Assembly: GCA_947570695.1 (NCBI GenBank) | Contig: CANOVB010000002.1 | Coordinates: forward strand, 265,992 to 329,706 | Source of the DNA: an uncultured Clostridium sp. | GTDB taxonomy: Bacteria; Bacillota; Clostridia; TANB77; CAG-508 | Length of the DNA stretch: 63,715 nt | Reading direction: 5' to 3' | Part shown: in pieces, positions 44,996 to 51,925 of the stretch | How positions within the stretch are numbered: position 1 is the stretch's first letter | How the letters are laid out: each line of letters opens with the position of its first letter | Position numbers and translations under genes: made by a program | Notes under the pieces: generated by a model | Told to the model about the DNA's origin: nothing | What the model saw: the letters and a program-made list of their open reading frames with translations, nothing else | Database searches by the model: none

Positions 44996-45568
44996 CTATT
45001 TTATAAATATTATAATTAAATTTATAATAAGTGCTATCATACCTGCTAATATTGCAAATAAAATCTTCTGATACATTCTTTTTCCTAGTTCTTGTTGCCT
45101 TTCTTCATAGTTCAATTGTTTACTATTAATAAAAGCCAAAATTTCTTTATAAGTTTGAATATTATTATTTTTTTTGATTTTTTCAGCTATTCCAGCAGTA
45201 AAAAAAGTTACTAAAAAAAATAAAATCCAAATAATAACACCAATATTTCCTTCAAGCTTAAAAAGAGGATAAGCTGTAATGGCTAAAATTAATAATTCTG
45301 CTAAATAAATGTATCCAATAATGTTAAACTCTCTTACTTTTTGAGTATTAACTAAGTTTTTAATTTTCTCAATATCTCCTTTCATAAAATCATCTAAAGA
45401 TACTTTAAAGATGTCACTAAGTAGTAGTAAGCTTTTTATATCTGGATAACTTTTACTATTTTCCCAATTTGAAATAGTTTGTCTCGAAACAAATATTTTT
45501 TCTGCCAATTCATCTTGAGAAATATTCTGTTTTTCTCTATATTTTTTTATCCTTATTCCCACATCCAT
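44996..45568 (-). CDS. XRE-type regulator with C-terminal membrane spans
   Basis: 190 residues. The N-terminal HTH (RIKKYREKQNISQDELAEKI, then FVSRQTISNWENSKSYPD) is a typical SinR/XRE domain; three to four hydrophobic segments follow (about 83-103, 108-126, 168-189). Such membrane-tethered repressors are common in Firmicutes. ATG 45568 follows GGAGGT. It forms a unit with the 37-aa peptide downstream, which makes the peptide a candidate partner. Confidence 0.85.
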   Translation of the reverse strand: MDVGIRIKKYREKQNISQDELAEKIFVSRQTISNWENSKSYPDIKSLLLLSDIFKVSLDDFMKGDIEKIKNLVNTQKVREFNIIGYIYLAELLILAITAYPLFKLEGNIGVIIWILFFLVTFFTAGIAEKIKKNNNIQTYKEILAFINSKQLNYEERQQELGKRMYQKILFAILAGMIALIINLIIIFIK

Positions 45569-45707
45569 TTTGTACCTCCAATAATATTTTATATACTAGG
45601 TATTTTTTTGTCTATCAAAAGTCTTTTACATTAATATTTTTAACTTTATTTGTTTGTCAAAAGTTTTTTACATTATATTTTACATTCGATAAATTGTAAT
45701 TTTTCAG

Positions 45708-46217
45708 TTAGATATTATATTCAAATCCAACTTCCAAATATTCTTTTTCTCCTATTTCTATTGTTCTTTCCTTAATAATTTTTCCACCCATTTTTGTATA
45801 AAACTTTTTAGATGGCTCATTATCTTTTAAACACCATAATATCATTTTTGTTCTATTTTTACTTTTAAACTCATTTGTAACAAATTGAAATAGTTTTGTT
45901 CCTATACCATTGTACTTTAAGTCTGGATTAACATATAGTGCTAATAATTCACAATCTATATTTGATATATCTTGTGTAAACTTATTACTATCAATATATC
46001 TGCAAAATCCAACTACTTGATTATTTAATTCTGCAACTATAAAACCATTTTCTTTATAGTCATTTCTTCTTTTTTCAATTCTTTCATTTCTATTCATTGA
46101 ATTTAGAATATTGTCATCAACTATTCCTTTATATGCTGATTTCCAACCATTTATTTGAATATCTACAACATCTGGAATATCTTTTTCTTCAATATTTCTA
46201 ATTATAATATTTTCCAT
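45708..46217 (-). CDS. GNAT-family N-acetyltransferase
   Basis: 169 residues with the GNAT order: N-terminal IIIRNIEEKDIPDVVDIQINGWKS, conserved LALYVNPDLKYNGIGTKLFQ (acetyl-CoA loop) and C-terminal WCLKDNEPSKKFYTKMGGKII. Cytoplasmic; substrate unknown. The frame is intact, unlike the GNAT at 41132. It is part of a same-strand run from 46985 down to 44872; the gap to the next gene is 34 bases. Confidence 0.88.
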   Translation of the reverse strand: MENIIIRNIEEKDIPDVVDIQINGWKSAYKGIVDDNILNSMNRNERIEKRRNDYKENGFIVAELNNQVVGFCRYIDSNKFTQDISNIDCELLALYVNPDLKYNGIGTKLFQFVTNEFKSKNRTKMILWCLKDNEPSKKFYTKMGGKIIKERTIEIGEKEYLEVGFEYNI

Positions 46218-46251
46218 ATTTTATCACTCTTTCAAATTGTAAGTTATAATT

Positions 46252-46551
46252 CTAATACTTCTTTATTAGTTTTGAAATAAGAGCTCTATAAGTATTCATT
46301 TGAATACAAGCATAAAAATTATTCGTTACTTCTTTACCTTTCCCAATTGTTGTTGCATTATTTGCATCTTCTTCCGTTTCCCAAAGAACAAAATCAGTCC
46401 AGATATTACCTTGTAAGTAATGCTCCCAAGAGATAAATCCCTTTGCTTTAGAAATAATTTCATCATGTAATTTTTGCGTTAATTTTACAAATTCCTCTTC
46501 ACTTACACCTTTTTTAAGTTTATATGAAAATATCCATGCTGTTTTATTCAT
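46252..46551 (-). CDS. ABM-like dimeric alpha/beta-barrel protein
   Basis: 99 residues. The pattern TAWIFSYKLKKGVSEEEFVKLT, GFISWEHYLQGNIWTDFVLWET and ANNATTIG resembles antibiotic-biosynthesis-monooxygenase-like small barrel proteins, which bind small aromatic or haem-like ligands or act as cofactor-free oxygenases. No catalytic residues can be assigned. ATG 46551 is behind GGGAGGA. Probably co-transcribed with the GNAT gene. Confidence 0.6.
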   Translation of the reverse strand: MNKTAWIFSYKLKKGVSEEEFVKLTQKLHDEIISKAKGFISWEHYLQGNIWTDFVLWETEEDANNATTIGKGKEVTNNFYACIQMNTYRALISKLIKKY

Positions 46552-46625
46552 ATATAAATTCCTCCCTACAAATTACTATTTGTTTAAAAGTATTATATCA
46601 TAAACTTTAATTAAATAATACCATT

Positions 46626-46985
46626 TTATGACATATATATAGTTCGACTTACTTCTTCTAAAAATGATTTAGGTTCAAAAGTATAAGAATCATATTCATA
46701 TCCAAATACTTTTTGAAAATTCTCTTTTGACTTTTTTATATCTCTATTGGTAATAGCATTATTTATATTGCTCTTTATTGTTCTTTCATTAAAGTTATAG
46801 ATATTGTTTAAATAGCTGTAAATTTCTTCAAGAGTAAAGAAGTCAAAATTATTTATTAAAATATATTGAATAGATTTATTTATCAATTTTGTACCTATAT
46901 GGGAGCTTTTTAGTCCAATAGAGCGTAAAGTATTAGTAATTTGCAAAATTTGTATTGGACTTAATTTTTGACTAACTTCATTCAT
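46626..46985 (-). CDS. Stand-alone Spo0A C-terminal-domain-like DNA-binding protein
   Basis: 119 residues. The segment LRSIGLKSSHIGTKLINKSIQYI, then LEEIYSYLNNIYNFNERTIKSNINNAIT and ENFQKVFGYEYD follows the shape of the Spo0A effector domain (helices A-F, ending in the FGY segment), without a receiver domain. It would therefore act as a constitutive DNA-binding protein. ATG 46985 is behind GAAAGGT. A promoter (TTGAAG-17-TATACT) and a cluster of TTGCAC-type palindromes lie upstream, likely its own control sites. Identification rests on domain resemblance only. Confidence 0.65.
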   Translation of the reverse strand: MNEVSQKLSPIQILQITNTLRSIGLKSSHIGTKLINKSIQYILINNFDFFTLEEIYSYLNNIYNFNERTIKSNINNAITNRDIKKSKENFQKVFGYEYDSYTFEPKSFLEEVSRTIYMS

Positions 46986-47017
46986 ATTTTTACATACCTT
47001 TCTATAACTTTAAATAA

Positions 47018-47046
47018 AGTATATCAAAATTATGTAAACTCTTCAA
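47018..47046 (-). promoter_or_regulatory. Promoter of the Spo0A_C-like gene
   Basis: Minus-strand TTGAAG (47041-47046), 17-base spacer, TATACT (47018-47023). Confidence 0.65.
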
Positions 47047-47057
47047 AAAATAAAAAA

Positions 47058-47184
47058 TTGCACTATACGCAACAGAATGTGCATACAGTGCAACAAATTT
47101 ATTATTTTTATAGTGCAATTGCTGAAAAATATTAAAAAATGAACTAGTTTTTAATAGATTAACAAAATATTGCACTCTGTGCAA
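47058..47184. promoter_or_regulatory. Cluster of TTGCAC/GTGCAA palindromic sites
   Basis: TTGCACTATACGCAA (47058-47072), TGTGCATACAGTGCAA (from 47078), AGTGCAATTGCT (47112-47123) and the perfect TTGCACTCTGTGCAA (47170-47184). They begin 12 bases upstream of the -35 box of the Spo0A_C-like gene and look like operator or iteron copies. Confidence 0.65.
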
Positions 47185-47186
47185 CA

Positions 47187-47292
47187 AAAAAGAAAGACTC
47201 GGAATCCCAACGAAACTCTGTCTTTCTTCGTTTTAAAATTTCTTTTAAAACTTTATAATTATCTAAATGATTGAGGCATTTAGAATAACTAC
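47187..47292 (-). ncRNA. Candidate structured small RNA, about 105 nt
   Basis: A minus-strand promoter (TTTACA 47322-47327, 17 bases, TATAAT 47299-47304) predicts a start near 47292. The RNA would hold three hairpins: TCTAAATG/CATTTAGA (47262-47284), GTTTTAAAA-GAAA-TTTTAAAAC (47230-47251, a GNRA tetraloop on this strand) and a terminator AAGAAAGAC/GTCTTTCTT (47190-47228) followed by T6. The 21-base terminator loop contains GTTGGGATTC, which is complementary to GAATCCCAAC on the same strand 200 bases upstream. No open frame of note inside. Family unknown. Confidence 0.5.
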
Positions 47293-47298
47293 CTAATT

Positions 47299-47327
47299 AT
47301 TATATATAACTTTTCTTATTTTGTAAA
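47299..47327 (-). promoter_or_regulatory. Promoter of the candidate small RNA
   Basis: TTTACA, 17-base spacer, perfect TATAAT on the minus strand. Confidence 0.65.
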
Positions 47328-47329
47328 TA

Positions 47330-47470
47330 AAGAATGGGGAAAAATGTTTTCCCCACTTGGATTAACATCCGCCACTTCCGTGGGCACATTTCTCTTGAGA
47401 ATTTCATTGTTGGGATTCTATCCTTTCCTTGAGTCTCTATCTATACTGCATACATTATGAATCCCAATTT
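47330..47470. other. Hairpin-rich stretch, possible IS200/IS605-type end remnant
   Basis: Contains GGGGAAAA/TTTTCCCC (about 47336-47354), CCAC-TTCC-GTGG (about 47373-47384) and inverted copies of GAATCCCAA(C) (47409-47418 and 47459-47467). On the minus strand the order stem, GGATGTTAA is reminiscent of TnpB-element right ends/omega RNA. No TnpB is present. Very tentative. Confidence 0.25.
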
Positions 47471-47532
47471 AGCGGAATTCTTATAAATAATCGAGCCCTC
47501 AATGAAGTGACCCACAAAAGTTGGACAAGTGT

Positions 47533-48399
47533 CTATGCTGTTTTAGGGTAGAAATCCATTCTGTACTGAATTGGACTTTTACCATTTAGCCTTAACTTTA
47601 TTCTACTATTATTGTAGTAATTTATATATTCATCTAGTTCTTGTCTAAACTGATTTATACTTTTGAATTCTCTGTTATAAAAGAATTCTGATTTTAATAT
47701 ACTAAAGAAATTTTCAGCACATGCATTATCTAAACAATTGCCTTTTCTAGACATGCTTTGTCTTATTCCTTTATCTTTTAAACGATTTTGATACCTTGTC
47801 ATTTGATATTGTCACCCTTGGTCAGAATGCAATATTAAATTAGTATCATCTGGAATTTTAGCAAAAGCTTTGTCTAACATATCTTCTATTTGATGAAAAT
47901 ATGGTCTTTCAGATAGATTATAACTTATAACTTCACCATTATACAAGTCTATAATTGGTGATAAATACATTCGTGTATTTAATAAGGCAAACTGTGTAAT
48001 ATCTGTAACCCATTTTTGATTTGGTTTATTTGCTTTAAAATTACGATTTAAAAGATTTATAGCTACATAACTACCATAACCGCCTTTATATGAACGATAC
48101 TTTCTAATCTTAACAAATGACTGTATTTTAAGTTCTTTCATGAATTTATACACTGTTTTTCTGTTAAGTTTATAACCTCTATTATATAGTTCTAAAGTAA
48201 CTCTACGATAACCATATCTACCTTTATTAGAATGATAAATTTGTTTAATTACATCTTTTACTTCTGCATATTTATCTGTTCTAGATAAAGTATTAATAAT
48301 GTAATAATATGTACTTTTAGATAATTTTGCCTTTTGTAATAGAGCCGTTATTTTATATTTGTGCCTTAATTCGTAAACGGCTAATGCTTTTTCTTTTTT
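47533..48399 (-). pseudogene. IS3 orfB (DDE integrase part) with an in-frame TGA
   Basis: Read from the slip site, orfB is full length (about 288 codons): HTH_21-type region (KGRYGYRRVTLELYNRGYKL), then the DDE catalytic core with Asp in WVTDITQF, Asp in LHSDQG and Glu in FFSILKSEF. A TGA at 47812-47814 interrupts it directly after HSDQG, where IS150-group transposases carry Trp (HSDQGWQY). A one-base TGG to TGA change explains this. Both sides stay in the same frame. Confidence 0.88.
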
Positions 48400-48923
48400 G
48401 GTTGGTTGATTCTTTTTTGAACTAAGGCATCTAATTTTTTTAAGTAGTCGTTCTCCATTCTTAAATCTTCGATTTCTTTTAAAAGTTCTTCTTTACTTTT
48501 ATCTGTTAAATCTGAAGTATTGGGTTTTGAGCTTTTTCTCATTCTTTTATTTCGTTCTACTTGCATGTGATTAATTGCCATTGAGCGATTATTTAGCAAG
48601 TATTCACGACCTTTCTCGTCATACATTTGCTTCCATAATACTATGATTGTTGAAGAAGGCAATTTAAAATGCATTCTTGTCTTTTCAAAAGATAAATGGT
48701 TTGCATACATATATTCTACTACGCTAACCTTAAAATTTCCATCATATTTTCTAATTTTTTGCGGTTTTAAACCATCTTTACCAGAATTTCTGTAAAGATT
48801 ACACCAAACTCGAATTTGTTCCTGATGGATATGATATTTTTGGGAAGCTTGTTTATATGAATGCTTACCTTCAATAACAAAATTAACAATTTCGAGTTTT
48901 AACTCAAAAGGGTGTCTAAACAT
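48381..48923 (-). CDS. IS3 orfA, transposase DNA-binding subunit
   Basis: 180 residues. Two helix-turn-helix units (FELKLEIVNFVIEGKHSYKQ ... FKVSVVEYMYANHLSFEKTR) and a C-terminal leucine-zipper-like stretch (KEELLKEIEDLRMENDYLKK) that mediates transposase dimerisation. ATG 48923 is behind GGAGGTCC. The heptamer A-AAA-AAG at 48393-48399, 12 bases before its TAG, is the standard -1 ribosomal frameshift signal producing the OrfAB fusion. Confidence 0.9.
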   Translation of the reverse strand: MFRHPFELKLEIVNFVIEGKHSYKQASQKYHIHQEQIRVWCNLYRNSGKDGLKPQKIRKYDGNFKVSVVEYMYANHLSFEKTRMHFKLPSSTIIVLWKQMYDEKGREYLLNNRSMAINHMQVERNKRMRKSSKPNTSDLTDKSKEELLKEIEDLRMENDYLKKLDALVQKRINQPKKKKH

Positions 48924-49075
48924 ACTGGTGGACCTCCATTCATACTAAATTTTAGTCCAATATTTTTGGTTCACCTCACATGAAAATGCTAACGAGTAAT
49001 TAGACTGAATAATAAGAATTATAATATAAGTAAAGCTACGAAGGTTTACTTATAAAATGAAAGGAAAATAAAAAT

Positions 49076-49553
49076 ATGAGTAATAACATATCTATACAAG
49101 ATTTAGATAAATTATTAAAAGCAAATGAAGAAGGAACAATTAGTTTACCCAAACGAGAAATTGAGCTAATCCAAAAATGGAAAAATGGAGAAACAATAGA
49201 TAAAAGATATAATAGTATTATCAAATTAGATATAAGGCAATTAGAAGAAAAGAACAGTTTAGATGAAAAACTAGATAATGAGTTTACAAGTTTTTGTGAA
49301 AATGCCAAAACAAAATCCCATCAAGAGATATTAAATAGTGCTTATGAAATAACTGTAAAGGAAGAAATAAAAGATAGCTTAAAAAATATGGATTTATATC
49401 CTTTGGAAGTTAAAACAAAACGATATTTTAAGCGAATTTTATCACGATTGGTTAAATGTTGACACACCTTTAGGCGAAGTATTAGAAAATTCAATACAAG
49501 AATCTATTGCTATGGTAACAAGATATTATAAATCAAATAGCAAAGAAAGGTAG
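49076..49553 (+). pseudogene. Mobilisation-module accessory gene, frameshifted
   Basis: ATG 49076 follows AAAGGAAAA. The frame runs 128 codons to TGA 49460-49462. Removing one A from the A4 run at 49417-49420 joins E-V-K-T-N-D-I-L to the continuing frame SEFYHDWLNVDTPLGEVLEN and a TAG at 49551-49553. The intact product would be about 158 residues, hydrophilic and acidic. It directly precedes the relaxase gene and is the kind of small gene found beside mobV. Function unknown. Confidence 0.75.
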
Positions 49554-49564
49554 GTTTTTAAAGT

Positions 49565-50533
49565 GTGAGCTATGCTATTATACGAAATGCAAAGTACACA
49601 ATAAATAATTTAAACGGAATTTATAGACATAATGAACGAAAAAATACCCATTACTCAAATAAAGATATTACTAAAGAAAAAGCAATAAAAAATTATTCTT
49701 TAAAGAGTTGTAATATGCCATATAGTAAAGCATTTAGAAAGATAAAAGAAGAAAACAATTTACAGGGTTGGATTAAGAAAAATAGCAATGTAGCTTGTGA
49801 ATATATTATTACTTCTGATAAAGAATTCTTTGAGAATATTGGCGAGGAAGAAACTAAAAGATATTTTAAAACTGCTTTTGAATTTGTTAAGAATTATAAA
49901 GATTTAGGAGAAAAGTACATACTTTCTGCCAAAATTCATAATGACGAAAGTACACCACATTTACATCTAGTTTTTATACCAGTTGTCCACAAAAAAGATT
50001 CAAAAAGTGGAAAAGTAACCAATAAAATCTCCTGTTCAGAGTTTTGGAAAGGTAAAAATAGCTATAAGATTTTACAAGATAATTTTTATTCATATATGAT
50101 TAGGTCAGGCTTTGATTTAGAACGTGGAAATAAAGAAGAAAATGAACATATACCAATAGAAAAATTAAAGAAAGTTACCAGTTATGAAGTTCAAGAAATG
50201 TTTAAAGAAACAAATAATTTAGAGCAAGAAGTAATAACAGATAATGTTGAAGTATTAAAAGATAATTATAAAAGAGTTATTAGAAAATTTAATACTGTTG
50301 CTAAAAGATATACTAAAATTAAAAATATAGTTGATGAAATAATGTTTAAAACAGAAAGACTACAAATAGAAAATCAAGAATTAAAGCGAGAAAATGCAAA
50401 ACTAAAAAACGAAGTAGAAACTTTAAAGAACTTTATAAATAAGACTTTTGAGTGTGTTCATATTTTATTTGATTTTCCAATAGAAAGACTTAAAAATATA
50501 GTCCAAAACTTTTGGGAGAATGTAAGAAAATAA
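49565..50533 (+). CDS. mobV: MobV-family relaxase (Mob/Pre)
   Basis: 322-residue relaxase that would nick oriT for plasmid or island mobilisation. Motif I: YAIIRNAKYTINNLNGIYRH with NERKN..YSNKDI...NY; motif III: KIHNDESTPHLH (His125, Asp127, Glu128, His132, His134), the metal site of MobV. A C-terminal coiled coil (about 230-295) is normal for the family. Start is GTG 49565; no good Shine-Dalgarno is visible, perhaps because of coupling to the gene 11 bases upstream. No replication or transfer genes lie nearby, so it would need a helper element. Confidence 0.88.
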   Translation: MSYAIIRNAKYTINNLNGIYRHNERKNTHYSNKDITKEKAIKNYSLKSCNMPYSKAFRKIKEENNLQGWIKKNSNVACEYIITSDKEFFENIGEEETKRYFKTAFEFVKNYKDLGEKYILSAKIHNDESTPHLHLVFIPVVHKKDSKSGKVTNKISCSEFWKGKNSYKILQDNFYSYMIRSGFDLERGNKEENEHIPIEKLKKVTSYEVQEMFKETNNLEQEVITDNVEVLKDNYKRVIRKFNTVAKRYTKIKNIVDEIMFKTERLQIENQELKRENAKLKNEVETLKNFINKTFECVHILFDFPIERLKNIVQNFWENVRK

Positions 50534-50553
50534 ATATTGAAAGGTCGTGAAAA

Positions 50554-50823
50554 ATGAATAAAAGTAAAATTGAAGATTTATACGATAATATGCAAGATAA
50601 AATTGTACGAGATATTTGTAAAGATAGTAGACTAGATAATATATGGGCTGAAATTAACGAAATTGATGAGTTGCTAAAAAATACTCTTTCTAAAGAAGAT
50701 TACGATATATTTGATGATTACTTATCTAAAGAGGCAAAGTTAATTGATTTGGAAAGAAAAAAGGCTTTTGCTTATGGTTATAATCTTTCAAATAAATTGA
50801 TGATTGAATCTATGAGAGAATAA
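50554..50823 (+). CDS. Small mobile-element protein, 89 aa
   Basis: ATG 50554 is behind AAAGGTCG, 20 bases after mobV, so they share a transcript. The helical, acidic protein has EDLYDNMQDKIVRDICKDSR at the N terminus and ends in LERKKAFAYGYNLSNKLMIE, a segment I associate with small proteins of gut mobile elements (DUF6664/6809-like), without firm assignment. No catalytic motif. Confidence 0.65.
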   Translation: MNKSKIEDLYDNMQDKIVRDICKDSRLDNIWAEINEIDELLKNTLSKEDYDIFDDYLSKEAKLIDLERKKAFAYGYNLSNKLMIESMRE

Positions 50824-50894
50824 AGTTAATATATATTATAGACATGTGAATAAACAATAATTTTTTGCATATATTATAAAAAAGCTCAATTTAC

Positions 50895-50923
50895 TTGACT
50901 TTTTTTATAAAAAATTATATAAT
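50895..50923 (+). promoter_or_regulatory. Promoter of the three-way-junction RNA
   Basis: TTGACT 50895-50900, 17-base spacer, TATAAT 50918-50923. No coding gene follows on this strand until 51926. Confidence 0.75.
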
Positions 50924-50929
50924 TTTTAT

Positions 50930-51010
50930 AACAGAACAAAGTAGGCTGATGTAGCACCAACAAATGGTGTGTTAGGTTAGACAACTAACCTCATCAGCCA
51001 CTCTTTTTTT
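50930..51010 (+). ncRNA. Candidate small RNA with a three-way junction, about 75-80 nt
   Basis: P1 GGCTGATG (50944-50951) pairs perfectly with CATCAGCC (50992-50999). Inside are P2 CACCA-ACAAA-TGGTG (50955-50969) and P3 AGGTTAG-ACAA-CTAACCT (50974-50991); P3 abuts P1' with no linker. T7 follows two or three bases later (51004-51010), so P1 doubles as the terminator stem. The promoter TTGACT-17-TATAAT sits just upstream. It contains no useful ORF. The 3' end overlaps the stop codon of the converging DUF3800 gene. I do not recognise a known RNA family. Confidence 0.65.
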
Positions 51011-51758
51011 ATTTATAAATTTTTATTCCATATCCATAAACATTATTAGATTTGTTGGCTCTAATGGCTGGCATTAATAAATTATAAAAAGTATCATCAT
51101 TATTTTCAAATTTTTTATGTATTGCTCCTGCACAGAAATCTGCACACTGGATTCCGCAAGAATAGTTTGAGTCTATAAATACTAAACTTTCACAAAAATT
51201 AGGAAATTTAATATAGTGTGTTCCCAAACTTCTTGCTCTCAAGTATGAAATTTGCAATTCTTTATCTAATTTATTATTATTATCGTTTTTTCTGCTGTCT
51301 GTGAACATTAAAGCTGGGGTCATAGAATCTCTACCATCTCTATCAGATATTTCCATACAAACTCTTTCCATTAAAAGATTTAATGCAAATGCATATAGAT
51401 CATTATGGTTTTTAATATCAATTCTATTTTGATAACACATTTTTTTATCCATTACAATACCAATAACAGAATTTTTATAAGACGAAATCATTTCTATAAT
51501 TTCATATTTCATATTCTTGTATTCATCGTAACTTAATCCTAATTTAGAATAAGAACAACTCCATTTTACTTCGGTAGAACTCTTTAATCCATATTTTAAT
51601 TTTATATCTTTAAATCTTGTTTCTATTTCTAATATATTATTTGCGTCAATCATAAAACCACTTAAAGTAAAAAAATTACTACTATTTAATGTTAAACAAC
51701 AAGACTCTTTGTCCCAACCTCCAGGCTGACCCGATTCATCTATAAAAACTATATACAT
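51009..51758 (-). CDS. DUF3800 protein
   Basis: 249 residues from ATG 51758, which lies behind GAAGGAG; an in-frame ATG at 51791 lacks a ribosome binding site. The N terminus YIVFIDESGQPGG is the hallmark of DUF3800 (DESG motif of an RNase H-like fold), with a second acidic site in ALMFTDSRKNDN and C-terminal CGIQCADFCAGAIHKKFEN. The family is thought to be nuclease-like and is frequent in phages and defence loci. It converges on the three-way-junction RNA, sharing the T-tract region. Confidence 0.82.
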   Translation of the reverse strand: MYIVFIDESGQPGGWDKESCCLTLNSSNFFTLSGFMIDANNILEIETRFKDIKLKYGLKSSTEVKWSCSYSKLGLSYDEYKNMKYEIIEMISSYKNSVIGIVMDKKMCYQNRIDIKNHNDLYAFALNLLMERVCMEISDRDGRDSMTPALMFTDSRKNDNNNKLDKELQISYLRARSLGTHYIKFPNFCESLVFIDSNYSCGIQCADFCAGAIHKKFENNDDTFYNLLMPAIRANKSNNVYGYGIKIYK

Positions 51759-51925
51759 ATTTTCTCCTTCATAATAAAACACGTTAGACAAATTATATTT
51801 GACTTTTAAAGTGTCTACATATATAATATATTAAAATGCGTTATAAGTCAATATGTATATAAATAATAAAATAGACAATATAAAGTTATTAAAAATCATA
51901 TATATATGATGTCTAGGAGGAATTT

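Larger units (their letters stand above)
47503..48978 (-). mobile_element. IS3-family (IS150-group) insertion sequence, 1476 bp
   Basis: Terminal inverted repeats of about 27 bp match at 20 positions: TGAAGTGACCCACAAAAG (from 47503) against TGAGGTGAACCAAAAATA (minus strand from 48978). The element starts TG and ends CA. orfA and orfB are arranged with an A-AAA-AAG slip site. No obvious target duplication flanks it (CAA left, CAT right). orfB has one in-frame TGA, so this copy is probably inactive. Confidence 0.88.

Noticed and set aside
47330..47407. 35-codon minus-strand ORF starting MKFSREMCPRKWRML
   Set aside because: The AAGG is too far (about 14 bases) from the ATG and the frame runs through the hairpins; listed only as possible transposon-end remnant.
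41459..47814. Reassignment of TGA to tryptophan
   Set aside because: Dozens of intact genes use TGG for Trp and none contains TGA; two TGA-broken frames are better explained by mutation.
50944..50954. CTGATG followed by a stem, resembling a hammerhead ribozyme core
   Set aside because: The bases pair fully with CATCAGCC in the closing stem and there is no GAAA core or cleavage triplet.
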